Of a stretch of DNA of 64,000 bases, positions 1 to 8,798 are shown piece by piece. This stretch comes from Pseudoalteromonas rubra (lineage in GTDB: Bacteria > Pseudomonadota > Gammaproteobacteria > Enterobacterales > Alteromonadaceae): assembly GCF_005887095.1 (NCBI RefSeq), contig NZ_PNCI01000013.1, forward strand, positions 1-64,000, written 5' to 3'. The position numbers and the translations under genes are program-made. Below the pieces are notes generated by a model that had not been told where the DNA came from, searched no databases, and worked only from the letters and a program-made list of their open reading frames with translations. Positions within the stretch are counted from its first letter, which is position 1, and every line of letters starts with the position of its first letter.

Positions 1-187
1 TCATATTTTTAAAGAACAGTGTAACTAACCTTGGTTAGTTACCGCAGCCTTGCTGCGAAGTGGAGCGCCATATTAACCGCTTCACTGTTAAAGTCAACTA
101 GAAAATTTAATTTTTCTTAATTAAGCTTTCCGTTTGGCTTTTCCTTCACTTGGCTCGTTGCTTTTCAGCGTTGTGCCCCGTGTCGGT
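1..187 (-). ncRNA. rRNA operon leader with boxB/boxA antitermination signals (partial)
   Basis: On the minus strand the sequence ahead of the left edge reads as an rrn leader. An 8-bp hairpin at 23-40 (AACTAACC / GGTTAGTT, 2-nt loop) is boxB-like and is followed by TGTTCTTTAAAAA at about 5-18, close to the E. coli boxA TGCTCTTTAACA. A second small hairpin (CGCAG/CTGCG) lies at 43-57. Together with the promoter at 196-223 this implies that 16S rRNA begins just beyond position 1, transcribed leftwards. The 16S gene itself is not in the window, so this is inferred from leader signals only. Confidence 0.72.
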
Positions 188-195
188 GGATGCGC

Positions 196-223
196 ATTAT
201 AGGGAAATCGAAACTCAGCGCAA
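196..223 (-). promoter_or_regulatory. rRNA operon P1-type promoter
   Basis: Minus strand: -35 TTGCGC (218-223), a 16-bp spacer, and a perfect -10 TATAAT (196-201). It is followed by a GC-rich discriminator (GCGC) and the CACCGACACGG-like start region typical of gammaproteobacterial rrn P1 promoters. A/T-rich DNA just upstream (about 224-255) would suit an UP element. The 16-bp spacer and GCGC discriminator are the hallmarks of stringently controlled rRNA promoters. Confidence 0.8.
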
Positions 224-380
224 CCCCTTTTTTGAAGAAAAGTGAGAAAAACGGCTCTCTCGAGCGATTTTTATACTAAACATGCCAAAACCCCTATCCT
301 TGTCATCAAATATTCACCTATTTGACACATTAAAGCTGCTAGGGGATCTAAGTATTGTACATTTCAGAAGAGACGCAAGA

Positions 381-408
381 AAAAATGGCGCTTTTTTGCG
401 CCATTTTT
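381..408 (-). terminator. Intrinsic terminator downstream of cnoX
   Basis: A perfect 11-bp inverted repeat (AAAAATGGCGC, 6-nt loop, GCGCCATTTTT). It starts 14 bases beyond the cnoX stop and has U-rich tails in both directions, so it could act bidirectionally and insulate the divergent rrn promoter region. Confidence 0.85.
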
Positions 409-422
409 ATTAGAGAAAAGAA

Positions 423-1280
423 TTAGTACAAAAGACTGTAGAGTTTTCGCCGGTAGCGAGCTGCAATTTCGTCGCCTTCCGGTAAGGACGCAATGATATC
501 TAGGTAGCCTTTTTTGGCTTCTCCAAAGTTCATGTCTTTTCTTAGCACAGATATCAGGCTTTCCAAAGCATCAGCTTTCTTTCCAGCATCGACCTGGACC
601 TGAGCCAGTTGACATAATATAGATAAATCATCCGGTGCAGCTTCAGCTTCAGCCATAAGACGCTTAAGCTCAGGTGACTCCTGAGCCTCTTTGGCTTGTT
701 CCAGTTTCGACTTTAAGTTAGTGAAGTAGGCATCTTGTGCTTCTGCCGGGACAGACGCTAATAGCGCCTCAGCTTCTTCCACTTTTTGTATCTGAATACA
801 GATATCTGCAAACACCAGCGAAACTCGTGGATTATCTTTTGCAACACCATAAGCTTGCTTTGCCAGTGCAAAGGCATCATTCAGTTCGCCATTAGCAAGC
901 GCGTGCTTGGCTTGATCAAGTAAAATCAGCTCAGGTGAAGGCAGGTGCTCCGACAAAGCCTTGGAAATCTCTTCTTGTGTTTTCGCACCAGGGAGAACAT
1001 CTACAGGCGTACCGCCTTTCAACACAACCAAAGTTGGTAACGCCTGAAGACCTACTTGTTGGGCCAACTGAGAAGCAAGCATTTGCTGTTGATCGCAATC
1101 TACCGTTGCAACCACTATGTTATTTGGATATTGCTGAGCAAGCGCATCAAGAATATCAGCTTGCGCAATACAATTTGGTTCCTGAGCACTAAAAAACGTC
1201 ATTAATATGAGCTTTTCAGGATCCGAAGATGCCAACACCTGTTGAATGTTTTCCGGTGTAAGTGAGATTTTATTTTCCAT
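423..1280 (-). CDS. cnoX: Chaperedoxin CnoX (YbbN), thioredoxin-TPR co-chaperone
   Basis: An N-terminal thioredoxin fold (about residues 1-110) is followed by TPR-like helices, with a total length (285 aa) matching E. coli CnoX/YbbN (284 aa). The thioredoxin active-site motif is SAQEPNC, that is SxxC rather than CxxC, so the protein lacks the resolving N-terminal cysteine. This is also true of E. coli CnoX, which protects substrates by holdase activity and mixed disulfides and passes them to GroEL and DnaK. I chose the ATG at 1280. The reading frame extends two codons further to a TTG at 1286, but no clear Shine-Dalgarno favours it. It lies 75 bases downstream of topB on the same strand and may be cotranscribed. 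Confidence 0.88.
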   Translation of the reverse strand: MENKISLTPENIQQVLASSDPEKLILMTFFSAQEPNCIAQADILDALAQQYPNNIVVATVDCDQQQMLASQLAQQVGLQALPTLVVLKGGTPVDVLPGAKTQEEISKALSEHLPSPELILLDQAKHALANGELNDAFALAKQAYGVAKDNPRVSLVFADICIQIQKVEEAEALLASVPAEAQDAYFTNLKSKLEQAKEAQESPELKRLMAEAEAAPDDLSILCQLAQVQVDAGKKADALESLISVLRKDMNFGEAKKGYLDIIASLPEGDEIAARYRRKLYSLLY

Positions 1281-1355
1281 GTTCAAACCAGCTTTGATAT
1301 TTGACTATCTATATGGTGACATCCACACCAATTACAAGGCAAATATAAAATCCGA

Positions 1356-3299
1356 TTAAGCCGCTGACTTTCGACGGCCATTTCGGGTACTTGCGCGTTT
1401 TTTAGTTCTTTTTTTAGAAAATGAGGCTCTCGAACCGGATTTACCACTTTTCAGGCCACTAAACATAGCACTGTCACTCGTATTCGCGCATTCAATAATA
1501 CCTGTTATTTCATTTTCAAGGGGATGCATAAATGTCTGATAGGTTTGCTCTTTCATTGCAATTTTCGCCAGTTGAGACTCCCACAGTGCCGTTCGGTCAG
1601 GCAAAGACAGATCTTCAGGAAGTGTCTTGACAAGCGCAATACCTAGTTCTGTTGATTTAATGCTTTTGCCATTACGTTGCAAAAAGCCTCTTTTAAACAA
1701 TAAATCGATGATACCGGCTCTGGTTGCCTCTGTACCCAGCCCATCAGTCTCTTTCAACACTTTCTTGATATCTGCGTTCGACACAAACCTGGCGATACCT
1801 GTCATGGCGCTTAATAAGGTTGCTTCTGTAAAGTGACTGGGGGGCTGAGTATGTTTCTCTATTACTTCTCCCTTAAAACAGTTTAGTAACTCGCCGACTT
1901 CCAGCTGGGGCAAAGTAACCTGCTTCTTTTCTTCCACTTTAAATAAACGTTTAAAGCCAAGGTCGATGATCTGTTCAGCTTTGGCAATAAACACGCCGCC
2001 AGCAATTTCTAATTCCACTTTGGTTTCTGTATACCGATAAGAAGGGTAAAACTGCGCCAGATACTGAGTACAAATTAACTGGTAAACTTGTTTTTCGTAC
2101 TGGCCTAATTGAGCCGTTTTCAACTTCTTTGCTGTTGGGATAATGGCGTGATGTGCCTCAACTTTAGTATCATTCCAGCATTTGCCCCTCAAGTTCAGAT
2201 CTGCGCCTGCAACTTTGTCTTCTTCCAGCCCCTGGTTATTTAATGCCGCATCTAATACTTGTCTGGACTCAGCAAAGTGCCCCTTCGGCAGATAACGATT
2301 ATCAGAGCGGGGATATGTAATAAGTTTATGCTTCTCATAAAGCGCCTGACACACATCCAATACTTGTTTCGCTGACATACCAAACCGCTTGTTCGCATCG
2401 ATTTGCAATGCCGATAAGTTATAAGGTAAAGGCGGGTTGTGCTTCTTCGGTTTCGCATCCACTTTCTTAACTTGGGCATTCTGGTCCAGGATCCTAGAAG
2501 CGACATTCTCAGCCAAGCCTTTGACGAGCACCCGGCCTTCCTCATCCATATAAGGCTGGCATGCCTCACTGGGTTGCCACTTGGCACAAAATTCACTCCC
2601 ATCACTTTTCTTCACATAAGCTTGCACCTCATAAAAGGGCTTGGATACAAAGTTTTCAATTTCAATATCCCGCCTCACAACAAGCCCCAGGACCGGTGTT
2701 TGTACTCTGCCAACTGACAGTACTCCCTGGAACCCTGCTTTTTGCCCAACCAACGTATAAGCTCTGGTCAGATTCATACCATAGAGCCAGTCCGCTCGAG
2801 CTCTCGCTAACGCTGACACGCTTAGAGGTACAAACTCCTGATTGGAACGCATCTGATTGAGTGCTTTTTTTACAGCAGAAGGGTTTAAGTCACTGATCAG
2901 CAGTCGCTGTGTATCTTGCTTTTTGTAAACCGGGAGCTTTGCATCCTGAAGTACCTCATCAACCAGCAATTGCCCTTCCCTGTCAGGGTCGCCAGCATGA
3001 ACAAGATGCTTTGCTTTTTTTATGAGCTTTTTAACAACACTCAGTTGTTTTTTTGTCTTAGGCTTTGCGTTGAACTGCCATTGCTGCGGTATAATCGGCA
3101 AATGCATCATTTGCCATTTTTTATACTTAGGATCATAGTCTTCTGGGGCAGCCTGCTCAAGTAAGTGACCAATACACCAGGTAACACAATCCCCATTGGC
3201 CAGTTCTATATAGCCATCATGCTTTTTATGAGGTTTGGGCAATACATCCGCTATGGCTCTGCCAAGGGACGGTTTTTCGGCAATATAAAGTTTCATCAT
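1356..3299 (-). CDS. topB: DNA topoisomerase III
   Basis: A type IA topoisomerase that decatenates DNA and resolves recombination intermediates. The N-terminal Toprim domain begins YIAEKPSLGRAIA and carries the acidic motif AGDPDREGQ. The catalytic tyrosine is Tyr329 in ITYPRSD, one position from E. coli Tyr328, and overall length (647 aa) fits TopB. The last 35 residues are a Lys/Arg/Ser-rich tail likely to bind DNA; there is no zinc-ribbon domain as in TopA. Two ATG codons are adjacent at the start (3297-3299 and 3294-3296). A LexA-like box sits 7 bases upstream of the start, suggesting damage-inducible control, which is not the textbook arrangement in E. coli. Confidence 0.95.
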   Translation of the reverse strand: MMKLYIAEKPSLGRAIADVLPKPHKKHDGYIELANGDCVTWCIGHLLEQAAPEDYDPKYKKWQMMHLPIIPQQWQFNAKPKTKKQLSVVKKLIKKAKHLVHAGDPDREGQLLVDEVLQDAKLPVYKKQDTQRLLISDLNPSAVKKALNQMRSNQEFVPLSVSALARARADWLYGMNLTRAYTLVGQKAGFQGVLSVGRVQTPVLGLVVRRDIEIENFVSKPFYEVQAYVKKSDGSEFCAKWQPSEACQPYMDEEGRVLVKGLAENVASRILDQNAQVKKVDAKPKKHNPPLPYNLSALQIDANKRFGMSAKQVLDVCQALYEKHKLITYPRSDNRYLPKGHFAESRQVLDAALNNQGLEEDKVAGADLNLRGKCWNDTKVEAHHAIIPTAKKLKTAQLGQYEKQVYQLICTQYLAQFYPSYRYTETKVELEIAGGVFIAKAEQIIDLGFKRLFKVEEKKQVTLPQLEVGELLNCFKGEVIEKHTQPPSHFTEATLLSAMTGIARFVSNADIKKVLKETDGLGTEATRAGIIDLLFKRGFLQRNGKSIKSTELGIALVKTLPEDLSLPDRTALWESQLAKIAMKEQTYQTFMHPLENEITGIIECANTSDSAMFSGLKSGKSGSRASFSKKRTKKRASTRNGRRKSAA

Positions 3300-3305
3300 T
3301 GAAAT

Positions 3306-3325
3306 AACTGTATGTATTTACAGTT
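3306..3325 (-). promoter_or_regulatory. LexA (SOS) box-like operator before topB
   Basis: The 20-mer AACTGTATGTATTTACAGTT keeps the invariant CTG-N10-CAG core with an A/T-rich alternating centre, close to the gammaproteobacterial LexA consensus TACTG-(TA)5-CAGTA. It ends 6 bases upstream of the topB ATG, within the 92-bp mcp-topB gap. It overlaps the spacer and -10 region of a candidate promoter with -35 TTGACT. Functional binding is inference. Confidence 0.55.
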
Positions 3326-3331
3326 ATGATA

Positions 3332-3362
3332 GTCAACTCTGACGTTAATTGCCAGAGTTGAC
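3332..3362. repeat. 10-bp inverted repeat between mcp and topB
   Basis: GTCAACTCTG (3332-3341) pairs with CAGAGTTGAC (3353-3362) around an 11-nt loop, 29 bases past the chemoreceptor stop. No U-tract follows in either direction, so it is a weak terminator candidate. It overlaps a possible topB -35 element (TTGACT). Confidence 0.45.
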
Positions 3363-3391
3363 CCTGTAGGACATTCAGATAGAGGTGGGAC

Positions 3392-5506
3392 TTAGGTTTT
3401 AAGTAGATTTAACTGCTTGTGCTTTTGCTCAACTATATAGGTCAGTGCACTTGCTGCTTGCTCTACTTCATCAGCAAAGCCAGACAGTTCAGCAGCCGCG
3501 TCAGAAATCCCTGTTGTGTTGGTGCTAATTTCCTCTGTCACCATGCTTTGTTCTTCTGCCGCAGTCGCGATTTGTGTTACCTCATTTGAGATACTGCTGA
3601 GCTCGCCCACTAAGCTACTCATTAACTCTGCCGACTCCCGACAATATGAAACCGCTTGTTCACCCTGACTGACTGTCCTTTCAATGATCTGCTCTGAACC
3701 GGTGACTTCGCTTTGCAGATTATCGATAAGCTTGCTAATGTCATCGGTTGAGGCCTGCGTTTTTGAAGCCAGTGCACGTACCTCATCAGCGACCACAGCA
3801 AATCCTCGACCTTGTTCACCTGCCCTGGCCGCTTCTATCGCCGCGTTTAGCGCAAGTAAATTGGTTTGCTCAGCAATGGCGCGAATAACATCCAGGATTT
3901 TGGAAATATCACCACTGCGCTCAGAGACTTTGCCAAACGCGTTCTTCGCGTCTAATACCTGCTCGGCGATTTCCTGCACTGTCTCTGTTGTTCTGACTAT
4001 ACTTCGTTCACTACTTTGCACCGTCTCAACAGCATGATTTGTACTTGAAGCTGCTTTTTCCGAGGCTCTGGCCACTTCTGTTGCTGTTGCACTCAATTCG
4101 TTAATTGCGGTCACAACACTGTCTATTTCAAGATGCTGATTCGATACCTTGTTTTTTATATTGATGGCTGCTTCTGTTGTCTTGTGAGATTGGGCATATG
4201 ACTCCTCAGCCAACTCTTTGAGATCAATGATCATGCTTCTGAGTTTGTCTGTGAAGCGGTTAAAGCCATTAGCCAGAGATATCAATTCAGCATGATGACT
4301 TACCTCCAGTTTATGAGTCAGGTCACCTTCGCTGGAAGCAAGACTATCGACTCGCTCCTCAATATACGTCAACGGGCCAATGATGGTGTTAATCAGCACC
4401 AGCGCAAGACCCAATGCGACAGCTGCAACGACAGTGCCCAAAAACAGCATCCAACGTCCAAGTGAGTTGGTTGACTCTTCTATTTGTTGTTCTATCTGGG
4501 TAACAGAGGCCAGTGCAACCTCCTTAGGTAATTCGATAACTAAAGACCAGGTCGTATTGGCAAGTTTGATCTCAATAGGCACAGCAATAGCGAGCATATC
4601 TCCTATTTCACTGAACCCACCTTTTTGATGTAAGTTCAACAGCTTCTCTGCGACGTCCGAGCTGACAGATTCTTTCAAAGGTCTGGCAAGTTTATCGTAA
4701 TGGCTGGCACCGACAACCAATCCCAACTTACTGAGCAAAGATACTTTCGCCTGTCCCTGGTAAAGTGATTCTGATAATTCATCAACCAGCTTCTGGAATA
4801 CCGGCAAGTTGACGTCAACCCCTACCAGCCCCTGAAAACGTCCGTTAACATCAACTGGTACAGTGAGTGATGTCATCAGCATCTTATTGCCTGGAGAAAT
4901 CTCGTACAGATAAGGCTCCATAATACAAGGCGCCACGCTGTCGCGTGCACAGAGATACCATTCGGCTTCGCGAAGCCCAAATTCGTTACGTTTGTCTAAA
5001 TACTTATCAGCCGCTGACTCAATTTGATGTTGCGTGATCCCACTGGCATCTCGGGTGAAATAGAGCTCCAGCGTACCATCTCCTGGTGCAGAGTGACTGG
5101 CACCGGACGTATTAGCTTGGTCTTGTCTGTCATAACCATTCGGTTCAAACTGAGCATACATTGAGGATACAAAACGATTTTGTTTCAATGCGCCGGCAAC
5201 CAGATCTTGCACCTGAGTACGCGCCAATGGCGTGCTTACAGAAGTTTCTTTCAAAGCCCCTGCTAATGTGTAGGGTACCCGATAAGCCGAGTTGATAAAC
5301 TCAGCTACCTGACGTGCATAATATTGTCCCTGTGCTGTTAGCCCTGTTCTGATCTCCTGATAAACCAGTTCTCTGAGTTGTGTACTCTGTACTTTGTTCT
5401 CTTTTTGCAGGTTCATCCACATGGTCGTTACTAGCAAAGCCACAAGGGCGGTCACCAGCGTGATCACAAACAGGACAAGCTTCTTCTTGATGGACATATG
5501 CTGCAT
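3392..5506 (-). CDS. Methyl-accepting chemotaxis protein, dCache sensor
   Basis: A transmembrane chemoreceptor that signals to the CheA/CheW array. An N-terminal membrane segment (about residues 10-30) is followed by a roughly 315-residue periplasmic domain with the layout of a dCache_1 sensor. A second membrane segment (about 350-375), a HAMP domain and a long coiled-coil signalling domain follow. The hairpin tip motif [17 protein letters not shown] is present near residue 560. I chose the ATG at 5506, preceded by GTGAG at 8-nt spacing; the frame continues to a GTG at 5515 and there is a further ATG at 5497. The ligand cannot be read from sequence; amino acids or amines are common for this domain class. 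No C-terminal NWETF-type CheR tether is present. Confidence 0.92.
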   Translation of the reverse strand: MQHMSIKKKLVLFVITLVTALVALLVTTMWMNLQKENKVQSTQLRELVYQEIRTGLTAQGQYYARQVAEFINSAYRVPYTLAGALKETSVSTPLARTQVQDLVAGALKQNRFVSSMYAQFEPNGYDRQDQANTSGASHSAPGDGTLELYFTRDASGITQHQIESAADKYLDKRNEFGLREAEWYLCARDSVAPCIMEPYLYEISPGNKMLMTSLTVPVDVNGRFQGLVGVDVNLPVFQKLVDELSESLYQGQAKVSLLSKLGLVVGASHYDKLARPLKESVSSDVAEKLLNLHQKGGFSEIGDMLAIAVPIEIKLANTTWSLVIELPKEVALASVTQIEQQIEESTNSLGRWMLFLGTVVAAVALGLALVLINTIIGPLTYIEERVDSLASSEGDLTHKLEVSHHAELISLANGFNRFTDKLRSMIIDLKELAEESYAQSHKTTEAAINIKNKVSNQHLEIDSVVTAINELSATATEVARASEKAASSTNHAVETVQSSERSIVRTTETVQEIAEQVLDAKNAFGKVSERSGDISKILDVIRAIAEQTNLLALNAAIEAARAGEQGRGFAVVADEVRALASKTQASTDDISKLIDNLQSEVTGSEQIIERTVSQGEQAVSYCRESAELMSSLVGELSSISNEVTQIATAAEEQSMVTEEISTNTTGISDAAAELSGFADEVEQAASALTYIVEQKHKQLNLLKT

Positions 5507-5731
5507 ATAAAACACTCACAAATGGTTGTTTATTTAGATAACTTTAGCAAAAGTTTCGCTTTTTTGCGTATTCTAAAATGACAGCTTTAAGTAATTATGA
5601 CTACACTAATCCGCGATTTTTTTTACATTAAACAAGGGTAGTACATAATTTGTACTTATTGATAAGAGTTGAATGGGTGAGAGCAAACTAAACAGCTCAG
5701 CAGGATGAAAAGTTGGGGATACAAACAAAAG

Positions 5732-5760
5732 GAGTCGCTGTTGAAGCACTACAGCGACTC
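5732..5760 (-). terminator. Intrinsic terminator of the mrp operon
   Basis: A 10-bp perfect stem, GAGTCGCTGT / ACAGCGACTC, with a 9-nt loop lies 16 bases past the mrpG stop. On the minus strand it is followed by CCTTTTGTTTG. The rest of the 270-bp gap up to the chemoreceptor gene is A/T-rich and shows no gene. Confidence 0.8.
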
Positions 5761-5776
5761 ATGATTAAAACGAGAC

Positions 5777-6106
5777 TCAGTCTTCCTCAATCTTGTCTTT
5801 GCCACTGGTGGGCTCGATACTGTCTAATCTGTGGTGAATTGCCGATTTAATCAACATATAACCACTGATAGGCGCGGTAATGAGCAAAAACATAGAAATT
5901 AGAATTTCTTTGACACTCACCCCTTCCCCGTAAAAACCATAGTAAGCCATTGCTGCAAATAATAAGCAGGCCATACCCAAAGTCGTTGCTTTAGTCGGTC
6001 CGTGCAGACGCATAAAGAAATCCGGCATTTTGACCAGACCTATGGAGCCGACCAAAACTAAACTGCCGCCTAACAATAACAAAAATGAAATAACCCATTC
6101 CATCAT
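5777..6106 (-). CDS. mrpG: Mrp Na+/H+ antiporter subunit G
   Basis: The last gene of the six-gene Mrp operon. The protein has 109 residues with three hydrophobic segments and the MrpG/MnhG signature GLVKMPDFFMRLHGPTKA near residue 23. MrpG is an essential small subunit of the hetero-oligomeric cation/proton antiporter in the inner membrane. It starts 9 bases after mrpF ends. The charged C-terminal tail (SIEPTSGKDKIEED) is cytoplasmic by the usual topology. Confidence 0.93.
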   Translation of the reverse strand: MMEWVISFLLLLGGSLVLVGSIGLVKMPDFFMRLHGPTKATTLGMACLLFAAMAYYGFYGEGVSVKEILISMFLLITAPISGYMLIKSAIHHRLDSIEPTSGKDKIEED

Positions 6107-6115
6107 TCGCTCCCC

Positions 6116-6385
6116 CTATTCAATGATATCGCCGCGCAGCAGGTATTTACATACCGCCACTGTGCTGACAAAGCCAAGCAAGGCAATCAATAGTGCAGCC
6201 TCGAAATACAACGAAGTGCCCATGTTCATGCCATATAGCACTATCAGGGCAATCGTATTAATATACATGGTATCCAATGCCAGGATTCGATCAGGAATGG
6301 ATGGCCCGACCACAAGTCGCCACAGATTAAGTAGCAAAGATACACCGATCATCGCAAAGACAATCAGAATCACCGTCTCTAACAT
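6116..6385 (-). CDS. mrpF: Mrp Na+/H+ antiporter subunit F
   Basis: A small (89 aa) three-helix membrane protein with the MrpF/MnhF motif GPSIPDRILALDTM around residues 27-40. It overlaps the end of mrpE by 7 bases, indicating translational coupling. MrpF is required for complex stability and activity; in some homologues it has also been linked to bile-salt efflux, which cannot be read from sequence. Confidence 0.93.
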   Translation of the reverse strand: MLETVILIVFAMIGVSLLLNLWRLVVGPSIPDRILALDTMYINTIALIVLYGMNMGTSLYFEAALLIALLGFVSTVAVCKYLLRGDIIE

Positions 6386-6915
6386 GCAAAGATCTCCTTA
6401 ATGGGTTTTTCGTAACGCGTTTTAATCGTGTCGATCAACGCTGCCTCATCGTCTAGATCCAGAACATGGATCAACAAGTAACGTTGTTGTGGCTCTGCGC
6501 CATCAGCCATGTCTTCAGGCCATGGATAGACTTCTGCACTCACGGTGCCCGGTGTCAGCGACACGGTGCTCGCCAAAATGGTGATCGGCATAGACTGAGC
6601 CAGATCAATGGGCACTTTTACAAATGCGGGCTTCAATTTTCGTGTCGGTCCCAGAATCTTGATTGCGACTTCAATATTGGCCATCAAAATATCGTACAAA
6701 ACCATTAACAAATATTGTAGTGCCTTACCTGGTTTCAATACCAAAGGCTGTTTGGTACGGAATGGGAAAGTCGCAAGGGGAATAGCAACGGCCAAAATCG
6801 CAGCCAAGATTAAATGACCTGGTGCTACGCTGTTATTTAACAGCAACCAAACAATAAACAGCATTAGGCTGCGAAACGGCGTTGGCAACCATTTATATTT
6901 TGCTTCCAAACGCAT
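6379..6915 (-). CDS. mrpE: Mrp Na+/H+ antiporter subunit E
   Basis: A 178-residue MrpE/MnhE family protein with N-terminal membrane helices (about 13-50) and a cytoplasmic domain carrying the family motif TVSLTPGTVSAEV near residue 115. It abuts mrpD with no intervening bases (TAG then ATG) and overlaps mrpF by 7 bases. MrpE supports assembly and maximal activity of the antiporter. Confidence 0.93.
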   Translation of the reverse strand: MRLEAKYKWLPTPFRSLMLFIVWLLLNNSVAPGHLILAAILAVAIPLATFPFRTKQPLVLKPGKALQYLLMVLYDILMANIEVAIKILGPTRKLKPAFVKVPIDLAQSMPITILASTVSLTPGTVSAEVYPWPEDMADGAEPQQRYLLIHVLDLDDEAALIDTIKTRYEKPIKEIFAC

Positions 6916-8427
6916 CTAGTTTACTCCTCCTAACACGTCCTGCAGTAGCCCTGTGAAATCGTGCAACTCCTGAGCGGCAAGCAATGCATATTCACTCAGA
7001 GGACCTGCAAAAATCACCATCAATGGCGTGCACAGTACCAATAAAAGCACGGCACTGATCTGAGCTGGGTGAGCCCGTTCCTGCTCACTCTCACTTTTGC
7101 CAGTATGATGCCAAAACACAGTACTACCCGCTTTTGAGACGGAAATAAGAACCGCCAGACTCGCAACCAGATACACTAGCCAGAACCAGTTACCATACGG
7201 CGTATCCAGCGTTGATCTCAAAATCCACACTTTACCAACGAACCCGGACAAGGGTGGCATGCCTATGACTGCCACCGCGGCAATCAAAAATGCACCGCCG
7301 ATTAGCAAAGGTTGCGCTACGGGTCGGCCAGCGGTGATCCTATCTGCGACTTTGCCTCTTTGCCTTGCAATAAGATCTGCTAGCAGAAATAACGCCGCAC
7401 TCACTAAAGTCGAATGAACTAAGTAGTAGATGGCCGCCGCGCTACTTTGTACAGTTTGTACAGCAACCAGGGCAACCAAAGTGCCGACTGATACAACGAC
7501 GAGGTTCGCCACCATTTTTCTTAAGTCCTGACTTGCTAATACCCCGATGGCACCCATCACTATGGTTGCGATTGCCAGCCACCAGAGCCAGTTTTGTGCC
7601 ATGTGACTTAACTCACCTGCTTCTTCACCAAAAATCAGGGTATATACACGCATCATGGAATAAACACCCACTTTGGTCATGATAGCGAACAAAGCCGCTA
7701 CGACAGGCATTGCCGTCGAATAGGTGTTAGGCAGCCACAAGTGAAGCGGCAATAATGCGCCCTTCAGAGCAAACACAACCAATAGTAACAAGCCACCTAT
7801 CTTAGCCAGGTACACATCGTCACCTTGCAGTAACGTCACTTTTTGTGCCATGTCCGCCATATTTAAGGTGCCCAGCGTGCCATACAATATCCCCAAAGCA
7901 ATCAGGAATACCGACGACCCAACTAAGTTCAGTATCACATACTGCAAAGCTGCACGTGTATTGCGCTTATCACCACCGTGCATCAGTAGTGAGTATGAGG
8001 CAATCAACAATACTTCAAAGAATACGAACAGATTGAATGCATCACCAGTAAGAAATGCCCCATTGACGCCTAGGACCAAAAAATGTAGCAGCGGGTGGAA
8101 AAAACTTCCCCGCTCATCGTCACCGGCACAACTGTATAAACCACACACTAGCCCCAGAAATGAAGTCAGTGTCACCAGCAGTGCAGACAAAGGATCTGCT
8201 ATCAGTACGATACCAAATGGTGCAGACCAGTTACCAATGGCATAAACAGACGTGCCATGTTCCTGGGTCATCAGCAGCAAAATTGCCGATGCCACGGTAG
8301 TGAGTACGCCCATGCCCACTGAGACGATGCGACGGGCTCTGAGATTTTTGCCACAAGGTGGCATCAACATAAAAATAGCGGCCAGCATTGGCAGCAATAC
8401 TGGCAAAGAAGTTAGGTGCTGCGTCAT
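6916..8427 (-). CDS. mrpD: Mrp Na+/H+ antiporter subunit D (NuoM/N-like)
   Basis: A 503-residue polytopic protein of the complex-I antiporter family (NuoL/M/N-like proton_antipo_M domain), with about 14 hydrophobic segments and a conserved lysine in the KGALLPLHLWLP region near residue 215. It is one of the two ion-translocating subunits. It overlaps mrpC by 4 bases (ATGA), so the two are translationally coupled. Confidence 0.95.
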   Translation of the reverse strand: MTQHLTSLPVLLPMLAAIFMLMPPCGKNLRARRIVSVGMGVLTTVASAILLLMTQEHGTSVYAIGNWSAPFGIVLIADPLSALLVTLTSFLGLVCGLYSCAGDDERGSFFHPLLHFLVLGVNGAFLTGDAFNLFVFFEVLLIASYSLLMHGGDKRNTRAALQYVILNLVGSSVFLIALGILYGTLGTLNMADMAQKVTLLQGDDVYLAKIGGLLLLVVFALKGALLPLHLWLPNTYSTAMPVVAALFAIMTKVGVYSMMRVYTLIFGEEAGELSHMAQNWLWWLAIATIVMGAIGVLASQDLRKMVANLVVVSVGTLVALVAVQTVQSSAAAIYYLVHSTLVSAALFLLADLIARQRGKVADRITAGRPVAQPLLIGGAFLIAAVAVIGMPPLSGFVGKVWILRSTLDTPYGNWFWLVYLVASLAVLISVSKAGSTVFWHHTGKSESEQERAHPAQISAVLLLVLCTPLMVIFAGPLSEYALLAAQELHDFTGLLQDVLGGVN

Positions 8428-8798
8428 GCTTTACTTTGCTCCTTACGTTGAGAGCCAACATTGCGCGAAGCCGTGTGCACTTCACTGCCATTAACATGGT
8501 CGTTGCCCAGATCAGCACGACCCCGAATAGCCAGAATGACCACAAACGCCGTCATTGCAAAGCCTATCACAATCGCTGTCAAGACCAGCGCCTGAGGCAA
8601 AGGATCGGCATACCCGTCGCTAAACCCCAAAACCGCTGCTTTGTTCATGGTCAACCTGCCAGACGCAAACAAAAATAAGTTAACCGCATAGGACAACATA
8701 GTAAGCCCCAATACCACAGGGAAGGTCCGGGCTCGTAAAATCAGGAATACTCCGCAGGCCACTAACAGGCCTACGCAAGATGAGTACAATAGCTCCAT
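8424..8798 (-). CDS. mrpC: Mrp Na+/H+ antiporter subunit C (NuoK-like)
   Basis: A 124-residue three-helix NuoK-like protein with the signature DPLPQALVLTAIVIGFA near residue 65. The start codon overlaps the mrpA stop by one base (TAATG) and its stop overlaps the mrpD start (ATGA). The C-terminal extension (about residues 100-124) is hydrophilic. MrpC pairs with D in the NuoK/NuoM-like module. Confidence 0.93.
   Translation of the reverse strand: MELLYSSCVGLLVACGVFLILRARTFPVVLGLTMLSYAVNLFLFASGRLTMNKAAVLGFSDGYADPLPQALVLTAIVIGFAMTAFVVILAIRGRADLGNDHVNGSEVHTASRNVGSQRKEQSKA

Noticed and set aside
3392..5506. Flagellar sigma-28 promoter before the chemoreceptor gene
   Set aside because: No GCCGATAA-like element was found in the 260 bases upstream.
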